The notes beneath the pieces were generated by a model that saw nothing but the letters and a program-made list of their open reading frames with translations, searched no databases and was not told the origin of the DNA. 24,959 bases of DNA. Origin: Chara braunii. Lineage: Eukaryota > Streptophyta > Charophyceae > Charales > Characeae. Location of the stretch: assembly GCA_003427395.1 (NCBI GenBank), contig BFEA01000224.1, positions 367,505-392,463 of the forward strand, written 5' to 3'. A program made the translations under genes and the position numbers. Below are positions 1-7,804 of the stretch, in pieces; within the stretch, counting starts at the first letter, position 1; each line of letters starts with the position of its first letter.

Positions 1-507
1 GGTCTCCTGCCTGGAGAGCAGGGTTCGAGGCCGCGCGGGGGGACACAGGCGGGTCTTTTCATGGGGTGCGACGACAGTTTGGGGCTCCGCTACCTAGGGT
101 CTGGTGCAGCGCATTCGCATCTCCCGCCGTGACGAGCGCATTCACGCGCTACGTTCCTTCGGCGACCTCCTCCATCGCCTTTGCTGCTCCGCTGTTGCGC
201 CACGTGTCTGCGGGCGTCCCTCTCGTCGCCAACTCTTTCCCGTCCTTCTGCCCGCTGCGGGGGTCCAGTTGTCGGCGCTTCGACATTCCTTCTTTGCGTT
301 CTGCGTTAGCAAGTGGCCGCCGTGGTCTGCGCTCAGCCCTTGTCGAATAGTCGCGCCATCGTCGAAGAACTGCGCGTCGTCCAAGACTTGTGCCCCGTCA
401 GAGAGCTGCGCCATCGTGTGCGCTGTGCCCTCGTTAAGGTAAAGTGGTTTTCTGCTTGCGCGCTTGTCAGTCGTCGCACATGCTTGCCGGCGCATGGAAG
501 CAGCCGC
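1..507. other. GC-rich stretch, no supportable gene
   Basis: Several overlapping open frames run through this part on both strands. None resembles a known family, and their composition (Arg, Ser, Ala, Cys-rich) is what GC-rich non-coding DNA gives. The first 45 bases contain GGTTCGAGGCC, which fits a pol III B-box or tRNA T-loop consensus, but no matching tRNA body is visible upstream because the window begins there. I annotate no gene. Confidence 0.5.
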
Positions 508-655
508 ATTGCGCCACGTGTCGCAAGTCGCGGGGACGACGGGAACGGATATCGATGGCATTAGGGCACATGGTTTCTGTATGCCCTGTTGCTTCCCACT
601 CGTTCGTTCCTCGCGAGCGCCCCCTTGACTCTTGCTTACCATCATCATCATGATC

Positions 656-687
<32 letters not shown>

Positions 688-896
688 CATCGTCGTCATC
701 GTCATCATCATCATCGTCAACCTCCTCATCATCAACGTCATCATCATCATCATCATCATCATCGTTGTCATCATCATCAACACCATCATGATCATGATCA
801 TCATCATCATCCTCATCATCATCAACGACATCATCAACACCATCATCATCATCATCACCGACATCGTCGTAGTCATCAACAACGCCACCGTCCTCG

Positions 897-928
<32 letters not shown>

Positions 929-1245
929 TTCATCAACACCCTGATGATCATCATGTCATCATCATCATCGTCTGCATCGCAATCAGCATCATCATCATCT
1001 TCATCAACACTCTGATGATCATCATGTCGTGGCACGTGTCGCAAGTGGCGGGGATGGAGGGAACGGATGACGAAGACATTGGGGCACACGGTTGCTGTGT
1101 TCCCTTCTGCTTCCCTCTCGCTCGTTCCACGCGATCGTCCCCATGATTCCTGCTTGGGTTGGCGATGGGCCAGATGGTTTCTGTATTTCGTTCTCTTCGC
1201 ACTCCTTCGTTCCTCGCGAAAGGCCCCATGATTCCTTCTTCGCTT
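508..1245. repeat. Three local copies of a ~90-140 bp unit, split by a microsatellite
   Basis: A unit starting CACGTGTCGCAAGT and continuing through a GGGAACGGAT block, a 'GGGCACA.GGTT.CTGT' block and a 'CTCGTTC.T.CGCGA' block occurs at about 508-640 and again at 1031-1165. A third, 5'-shortened copy lies at about 1166-1245, with TGGTTTCTGTAT and CTTCGTTCCTCGCGAA. Copies one and two are separated by the CAT/ATC microsatellite, so the satellite expanded inside or between duplicated units. Each unit ends near a CTTGCTT or CTGCTTGG sequence. No protein product is supported. Confidence 0.7.
641..1026. repeat. CAT/ATC (GAT/ATG) trinucleotide microsatellite, ~386 bp
   Basis: The block is almost wholly ATC/CAT triplets with scattered CGT, CAA, TGA and CCT variants, and it breaks into short pure runs. 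A higher-order duplication is visible near its end: 'CTTCATCAACAC.CTGATGATC' occurs at about 929 and again at about 990. The long frames that cross it read poly-His, poly-Ile/Ser or, on the minus strand, poly-Met/Asp. These are products of the repeat and not genes. Confidence 0.95.
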
Positions 1246-1263
1246 GGCATTGAAGACGAGCCA

Positions 1264-1335
1264 ACTGAACATTACAAAACACTCCCACGTGGTTGCCATA
1301 CTGAACATTGCAGAACACTTCCGCGTGGTTGAGGC
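1264..1335. repeat. 36-bp tandem duplication
   Basis: Two adjacent 36-bp copies (1264-1299 and 1300-1335) share ACTGAACATT.CA.AACACT followed by 'CC.CGTGGTTG'. They differ at a handful of bases. No coding role is apparent. Confidence 0.8.
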
Positions 1336-1410
1336 AAACACGAAATCGCCTTTTTCCAGCAGAACACGAGATCCCAACGACAAACGTTCCTCACACGTAT
1401 GCTTTTCTCG

Positions 1411-1492
1411 ACAAACAGTTCAGAGGTTGTTTAACACAAAGGAGATGCATTGGGCTGCAAATCCACGACTGATGGTTCAAATCCCTCGCAGG
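1411..1492 (+). other. tRNA-like remnant (A/B-box-like), perhaps a tRNA-derived SINE head
   Basis: GGTTCAAATCC at 1474-1484 matches a T-loop/B-box consensus except at one base. A D-arm/A-box-like CAGTTCAGAGGTTG lies about 55 bases upstream. Between them, TGGG-CTGCAAA-TCCA (1451-1465) could form an anticodon arm with anticodon GCA (Cys). About 14 extra bases separate the D arm from the anticodon arm, and the sequence after the T arm does not pair with the bases before the D arm. A working tRNA is therefore unlikely. A decayed tRNA, a tRNA-derived SINE head or chance all remain possible. Confidence 0.2.
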
Positions 1493-2090
1493 GCCAACAG
1501 TGGTCGCAGCGGGTGTGCTGAACGACCAGCGGGCGCCACATGGGCTGCGCGCGACGAGGGTTGGAATTAAGTATCGCGCGGTGGCCACTGTGCGAACGAT
1601 GTCCACCGTCCACGTGGTGTGCAGTGAGAGGAATGGTGTTCATCAACAAGAGGGGGTCGTCGTTCCGTTTTCATGTTCTCGTCACAACACTTGTGCCTCC
1701 CTCCCCGGAGAGACTACGACGTCAATCCCGGGAGAGCTGGTGTCGTCTCCATCCCGCGCACACAACGTGCACATGATCCACCATAGAGGCCACGAATGTT
1801 GAGCGCGTGTGCCTGGCGTAGGTAATGAGGGACGTGACAACAAATTGCGTAGGACAAACGCCAGTTTTGTGCGCGCAACATCCGCGGGGTCCAGGACGAA
1901 GAATGCACACGTTGCGTGCGCGCGATGGAGAACGACAACACCGTTCGCTGCAATGAAAATGTCGTTTCTTCGGCGTGAGCGCCGCATGTTTCGTGACGAG
2001 AACCTCAACATGAAAAAACGACCTCGTTCAATAACGAACAACCCGACCACCTCCGGGACACATCTTATTCGTCGGGGAACTGGGGGTCGC
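1493..2090. other. No gene recognised
   Basis: Short frames on both strands overlap here, none with a recognisable domain and none long enough to stand out in GC-rich DNA. The region runs directly into the inverted repeat that follows. I see no RNA gene or mobile element boundary. Confidence 0.5.
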
Positions 2091-2388
2091 CATTGTGACT
2101 GCAGGCGCAAAACCAACATCCGCCAAACATAAAAAGGCAAGTCGCGTGTTGTTGCCTGGCGAGATGGGAAGTTCGGATACCGGCGAACTACAGCAATCAT
2201 GCGTAGTGCTCACACGAAAGTGGTATTGTGTTGCCGTCGCGCAGCCGTTGGGAGAGCACGCACCTCTGAGAAAACAGCGCATGATTGTTGTAGTTCGTCG
2301 GCATCCGAAGTTCCATTTTCGCCAGGTTTTCACACGTAACTCAACGTTTTTTTTGGCAGTTGTTGGTTTCGCATTCGCAGTCACAATG
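2091..2388. repeat. Inverted repeat, 110-bp arms with 80-bp spacer
   Basis: The left arm (2091-2200), reverse-complemented, aligns with the right arm (2281-2388) over its whole length at roughly three-quarters identity by eye. Both begin ATGATTG.TGTAGTTCG.CGG and end GCAGTCACAATG, pointing outward from the spacer. The similarity shows in translation too: both arms read Met-Ile-x-Val-Val-Arg-Arg from the spacer side. The arms have diverged, so this is an old foldback or a head-to-head duplication. A copy of the AAGTTCGGAT motif shared with the 537-bp array lies in the left arm, which links this structure to the array. Confidence 0.75.
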
Positions 2389-2810
2389 TCGTTCCCGGGT
2401 GCCCTGGTGACTAGCTATTGCGAGAAATTTTCCAGCTTCAGGGCCTGGGGCCGATAGTTCAGAACGCCCTGCCAGTTGTCACCGTGCGAGGGCGACAACA
2501 CGAAGTTCGGATCCCGGCGGACTTGCGATCTGAAGCATGTGAAGTCGTGAGCTGCTTGGATGGTCATTGTTGTTTCGACCGCATCGCTGAAATCACACAC
2601 TTGTTGTTTGCATGGATCTTTACGGAGTCCTGGGTACATGACTGTTCTTTGGGTGGCGTTCCCGCAAAAAAAAACGTCCTGTCACTGGGACCCCAGCAAA
2701 AACAAAGTTTGTCATGCTCCCGGTCGACACGCAGCAACAGATGTCAAGTTCGGATCCGGTCAGACTTCGGGGTCGGCACCCGTTAGTGGTCCCTAAGTGG
2801 AACCGAGGGC
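2389..2810. repeat. Fragments sharing the array landmark motif
   Basis: The landmark AAGTTCGGATCCCGGCGGAC of the downstream array occurs at 2503. A variant, AAGTTCGGATCC, occurs at 2746, and the next one at 2811 begins a more recognisable degenerate unit. The intervening sequence is too diverged for me to align to the array unit. No gene is supported. Confidence 0.45.
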
Positions 2811-3531
2811 AAGTTCGGATCTCGCTGGACTTCGAGATTCGACTAGAATCTAACCGACCATTTCCGACGGCCTGGCCTTTCGCATGTGTTGTGCTCGCCA
2901 GAGACGTTTGGGTGCGCAAAAGTGCCAGCCTGTCGAATTGCCTCGTTGGGGTTTGAGGGGGTTGCCGACGGTGGTGTCGTCATCGGCATGCGTGCAATCG
3001 GGCCACCGACATTCCCGTGTCTTCGCACGCATCGCGGTTCGCGCTATCATATGTCGACGTTCGCAGAGAGCGAGTCGGGCCTCGCCTTCTTGACTGGACG
3101 AATCGTCATTAGATGGGGTTGAAGGGGGGGCCACCAGCCATGGTGATTTCTTTTGGTGGGTCGCGTCATTGTCATCACGGATCACAACATTTGTGACTCA
3201 ATCGCCGCACAAGCTCTCGCTTTGTCGGTGGGGAGAATCGACGTCTATGGGGGTCTGTTGGGGGCCGCGCTGCGCCGATTTCTGACGTGGTGCACCTACG
3301 ACTACCATTTCTGTTGTATTTCTGTTGTGTGTGCTCTCGTCGAACAGACACTTGCGAACAGCAGTAGGGCCTCCCTGACCAGGCACACACGCATAACGTT
3401 CCTTCTGTGCACTTCAACACCCATCCTCAAGATAATGGCCATCCCCCGCACAAACCGGTTCCTCGCTAGTCCAACAAACGCCAAGTTTGGATCCCGGAGG
3501 ACATTGAGGTCCCGCGAAAAATTCAACCGCC
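2811..3531. repeat. Degenerate older copy or copies of the 537-bp unit
   Basis: The order of landmarks matches the array unit: AAGTTCGGAT at 2811, then 'GCGCAAAAGTGC' and a TTGGGGTTTGAGGG block near 2915-2960. A block corresponding to the unit's 'AGAATCGG...GGGGTC...GGGG...CGCGCTGCGC' follows near 3235-3275, then 'ACGTTCCTT.TGTGCAC', and finally TTTGGATCCCGG at 3483. Identity is much lower than inside the array and the length has drifted by indels. This is the expected picture at the edge of a tandem array that is not homogenised. Confidence 0.65.
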
Positions 3532-6500
3532 AAATTCGAATCCCGACGAACTTTGAGGCTCCGCGTGAATCTGACCGTTGTTTTCAACAGCTTCGACTTC
3601 CCCGTCCGTCTTTAATGCCGGCGGCCTGGTGGTGCGCAAAGGTGTTCGCCTTGTGAATGGCCCTAAAAGGGATTCATTGGGGTTGACGATGGTGTCGGTG
3701 GCCGAGTCGATTTCCTTTGTGCCCTCTAATAAAAGTCATTCTAAATTTTTCGTGTCTGCGCTGTGTGCATGTCCGAGTTCGACAACCTCCTGTGCTAGTA
3801 CATCTGATTAGACGGTGTTGATAATCGGTGTTTATAGGGGTCAGTTTGGGGTCGCGCTGCGCTGAAATGAGTGGTGGTGCATCCACCATTACCCTTTCTT
3901 CTGCGCGTGCTATCGCACAACGAAAACTTGAGAGCGGCAGAGCCTTCCTTCTGTGCGCCCAGACATAGTTTTACTTATGTGCACCCGCTGGCGCTCCCTT
4001 CCACTGGTATCGGCCGCGCAATAACAGGTTCCTGGCTGCTCCAGCTCCCGCCAAATTCGGATCCCGGCGGACTTTGAGGCTACGGGTAAATCGGACCGTT
4101 ATTTTCGACAGCTTCGACTTCCCTGTCCGTCTTCAATGCCGGCGGACTGGTAGTGCGCAAAAGTGCTCCCTTTCGAATTTGCCCTAAAAGGGGTTTATTG
4201 GGGTTGACGACGGTGTCAGTGGCCGGGTCCTTTTCCTGTGTGCCATCGATCTTCGTTGCCCTCCAATAAAAGCAGTTCTAAATTTTTCGTGCCCGCGCAG
4301 TGTACATGTCCGAGCTCGACAACCTCTTGTGCTAGTGCATTTGATTAGACGGTGGTGAGAATCGGTGTTTATAGGGGTCAGTTTGGGGTCGCGATGCGCC
4401 GAATTGTGTTGGGGTGCATCCACCATTACCCTTTCTTCTGCGCGTGCTATCGTACAACAAAAACTTGAGAGCGGCAGAGCTTTCCTTGTGTGCGCCCAGA
4501 CATAGTTTTACTTATGTGCACCCGCTGGCGCTCCCTTCCACTGGCACCGACCGCGCAAAAATAGGTTTCTGGCTACTCCAACACCCTCCAAATTCGGATC
4601 CCGGCGGACTTTGAGGCTTCATGTAAATCTGACCGTTATTTTCAACAGCTTCGACTTCCCCGTCCGTCTTCAATGTCGGCGGCCTGGTAGTGCGCAAAAC
4701 TGCTCGCCTTTGAAATTGTCGTAAAAGAGGTTTATTGGGGTTCGCGACGGTGTCAATGGCCGGATCCATTTCCTGTATGCCATCGATCTTCGTTGCCTTC
4801 CAACAAAAACCATTCTAATTGATTCGTGTCTGCGCAGTGTACATGTCCGAGTTCGACAACCTCTTCTGCTAGTACATCTAATCACACGGTGGTGAGAATC
4901 GGTGTTTATAGGGGTCAGTTTGGGGCCGCGATGCCCGGAATTGTGTGGTGGTGCATCCACCATTACCATTTGTTCTGCGCATGCTATCGTACAACGAAAA
5001 CTTGAGAGCGGCAGAGCCTTCCTTGTGTGCGCCCATACATGGCGTTCCTTATGTGCACCCGTTGGTGCTCCCTTCCACTGGCACCGGCCGCGCGAAAACA
5101 GGTTCTAGGCTACTCAAGCACGCGCCGAATTCGGATCCCGATGAACTTTGAGGCTCCGCATAAATCTGACTGTTATTTTCAACAGCTTCGACTTCCCCGT
5201 CTGTCTTCTATGACGGCGGCCTGGTAGTGCACAAAAGTGCTCGCCTTGTGAATTGCCCTAAAAGGGGTTTATTGGGGTTGACAACGGTGTCAGTGGTCGG
5301 GTCCATTTCCTGAATGTCGTCGATCTTCGTTGCCTTCCAATAAAAGTCATTCTAATTGATTCGTGTCTGCGCAATGTACATGTCCGACTTCGATAACCTC
5401 TTGTGTTAGTACATCTGATTACACGGTGGCGAAAATCGGTGTTTATAGGGGTCGGTTTGGGGTCGCGATGCGCCGAATTGTGTGGTGGTGCATCCACCAT
5501 TACCCTTTCTTCTGCGCATGCTATTGTACAACGAAAACTTGAGAGTGGCAGAGCCTTCCTTGTGTGCGCCCATACATGGCGTTCCTTATGTGCACCCGCT
5601 GGCGCTCCCTTCCATTGGCACCGGCCGTGCGAAAACAGGTTCCAGGCTACTCAAGCACCTGCCAAATTTGGATCCCGGCGAACTTTGAGGCTCCGCGTAG
5701 ATCTGATCGTTATTTTTAACAGCTTCGACTTCCCCGTCCGTCTTCTATGACGGAGGCCTGGTAGTGCACAAAAGTGTTCGCCTTGTGAATTGCCCTAAAA
5801 GGGGTTTATTGGGGTTGATGACGGTGTCAGTGGCCGGGTCCATTTCCTCTATGCCGTCGATCTTCGTTGCCTTCCAATAAAAGCAGTTCTAATTGATTCA
5901 TGTCTGCGCACTGTACCTGTCCGACTTCGACAACCTCTTATGCTAGTACATCTGATTACACGGTGGCGAGAATCGGTGTTTATAGGGGTCAGTTTGGGGT
6001 CGCGATGCGCCGAATTGTGTGGTGGTGCATCCACCATTACCCTTTGTTCTGCGTGTGCTATCGTACAACGAAAACCTGAGAGCGGCAGAACCTTTCTTGT
6101 GTGCGCCCAGACATAGCGTTCCTTATGTGCACCCGCTGGCGCTCCCTTCCACTGACACCGGCCGCGCGAAAACAGGTTCCTGGCTACTCGAGCTCCCGCC
6201 AAATTCGGATCTCGGCGAACTTTGAGGCTCCGCGTAAATCTGACCGTTATTTTCAACAGCTTCGACTTCCCCGTCCGTCTTCAATGACGGCGGCCTAGTA
6301 GTGCGCAAAAGTGCTCGCCTTGTGAATTGCCCTAAAAGGGGTTTATTGGGGTTGACGACGGTGTCAGTGGCCGGGTTCATTTCCTGTATGCCGTCTATCT
6401 TTACCGCCCTCCAATAAAAGCCAACATCGCGATAAGTGTGGTTTAGTCGCTGTCATGCTTCTTCCACGGCGTGCTTTGCGGTTCGTGCAGTCGGGTGTCG

Positions 6501-6740
6501 ATAGTACGAAGACGCTTCGGTATCGAAGCCGCACGGGCTGCAAAGGCTTTGAGTCCCAGCGCACAACGTTCGAATCGACGTGCATTTAATCGGGGTTTGC
6601 AGGGGTCAGTTGAGGGTAATTGAGCCATGTTTTTTTTTGTCTCCTGCCTGTCATAGCCTTGCATTCGTTATGACGATTGGCCAACAGTCAATTCACGGCG
6701 ACCCGTTGATAACCGGTTAGCTGTCGATTCCATTTCTGCG
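3532..6740. repeat. Tandem array, ~537-bp unit, six consecutive intervals
   Basis: The landmark AAATTCGGATCCCGGCGGAC (with variants) recurs at 3532, 4053, 4590, 5127, 5664, 6201 and 6741. The spacings are 521, 537, 537, 537, 537 and 540. Every unit then carries, in order: a 'GACCGTTATTTTCAACAGC' block, a 'GTGCGCAAAAGTGCTCGCC' block, 'GGGGTTTATTGGGGTTGACG', a 'CCAATAAAAG' block, 'GGTGTTTATAGGGGTCAG', 'GGTGCATCCACCATTACC' and 'TATGTGCACCCGCTGGCGC'. The last interval is anomalous: after about 6420 the sequence is unrelated for some 180 bp before a weak GGTTTGCAGGGGTCAG match. The units differ mainly by substitutions. GTG-started plus-strand frames in the units are not credible genes. A minus-strand frame is listed separately. 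Confidence 0.93.
5258..5500 (-). other. Representative conserved 80-codon minus-strand ORF of the array unit
   Basis: Each of five units holds a minus-strand frame starting ATG GTG GAT GCA (Met-Val-Asp-Ala-Pro). It continues through Asn-Ser-Ala-His-Arg-Asp-Pro-Lys-Thr-Pro-Ile-Asn-Thr-Asp, then a Cys-Thr-x-Arg-Gly-Cys/Tyr stretch, and in two copies ends Pro-Ile-Asn-Pro-Phe-stop. Copies are at 3674-3889 (diverged after about residue 45), 4184-4426, within 4670-4969, 5258-5500 and within 5849-6256. No signal peptide, membrane segment or known domain is visible. A TATAAA on this strand lies inside the frame itself. The frame may survive only because the copies are young and the period is a multiple of three, so I do not call it a gene. 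Confidence 0.25.
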
Positions 6741-7804
6741 AAGTTCGGATCCCGACGGACTTCTGTCCGCGACTGTTCTACCGTTCATTGTGCACGTCTA
6801 ACTCCTGATAGGACACGTCCTACTGGGCGCAACATAAAAACAGAAATGTATCGACAAATTAACAACATAGATTTACGCCTGGCCAGTGGAGTGTCCGGCC
6901 CATAACCAAATATCACCGACCACATGCAGGCAGCGCGAGGTAGACATCTATTAATGTGGGCCGCATTACAGGCTTCCTCATAAACACTGGCCATGCATGA
7001 GTTCGCGAACTATCGAAGTGATAGCATGTTATATGTTGTCCATACTGGCCTGGCCCTCGACACTCAAGTGTCGGCTGACACGCGCCTTGAGGGACTTGCC
7101 TCTCGACGCTAAACAACCGCCAAGACGGTTGTGTTACCTACCCTCTTCAGCTACCTACGGGAGCGACGCGTAGGGGGGCCAAGGCCATTTGTGGCAGCTG
7201 AGTTCCATCTGCGGAGGCCTTTAAAAAGGTCAAGGGTTTTGACTTTGACAGCTGCTATGGACTTCAACGTCCAATTACAAAAGTACAAAAAGCAAAAGGG
7301 GGAAGGGTGTTTCCGTTCTTTGTTTGGGGGGGGAGGTTGGCTCTTCTTTAGTAATCGTGCTTACAGTTTGCTCTGCTGTTTTGCAGGGTGTGGACACGAA
7401 TTTGAATGACCCGTTCAATCCGCACAAAAGAGATTACTCGATTACGCTGAGGGGAATCGCATCACCTGCACCCACGGTTACATGTCGGCGCCAAAGACGG
7501 CTCGGCGAACGGCCACATGAACCGGGGTATGGAAACTAAACAAGCCGTCGACTTGCATTACCCGCTACAACACCTGGAATTGGCTCCGACGACGTCCTCG
7601 GACAGCTCGCCGTTCCAACAGTCCGTTGCAGCTCTCCCCAAATAACGAAGTCTCGCTTTTCGTGAGAGTTTTGGAGGTTGCATTCAACTGCCTACAGATT
7701 TGGCAACAACGTCCGCGGGCAAAGAAGCGTCTACCTCCCGGATCTAGTTCCACATTCCTCGCGAGGTGCACCCCACAGCTTCGGCGCACAGCAGTTGCGT
7801 GCCA
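6741..7804. other. No gene; possible 5' region of the following broken gene
   Basis: From 6741 the sequence leaves the array. A short perfect hairpin (CGACACT-CA-AGTGTCG) is at 7058-7073. A convincing intron-acceptor-like pyrimidine run ending TTTTGCAG is at 7379-7386. TATCGAAGTG at 7011 also occurs twice in the repeats beyond the second broken gene (12424, 12544). The frame of the downstream gene is closed by a TAG at 7745. This piece could therefore be untranslated leader, promoter or terminal sequence of an element, but nothing proves it. Confidence 0.35.

Noticed and set aside
589-1146. A poly-His frame on the plus strand
   Set aside because: It is the CAT/ATC microsatellite read in another frame, and it shares that region with a poly-Ile frame of equal length.
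142-1383. A 413-codon minus-strand frame rich in Met and Asp
   Set aside because: Its middle third is simply the microsatellite read as ATG/GAT codons, and its flanks resemble no protein. It is a product of the repeat.
3871-6225. Repeated 66-68 codon plus-strand frames in the 537-bp units
   Set aside because: They begin at GTG with no ATG in place, which is not a credible eukaryotic start, and conservation is explained by the tandem duplication.
6443-6664. A 73-codon minus-strand frame after the array
   Set aside because: It has a plausible-looking basic composition but no family match, and it spans the junction where the last unit diverges.
3532-6740. CRISPR-like or rDNA-spacer-like array
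   Set aside because: Units are 537 bp and continuous, with no short repeats and unique spacers, and no rRNA sequence is present.
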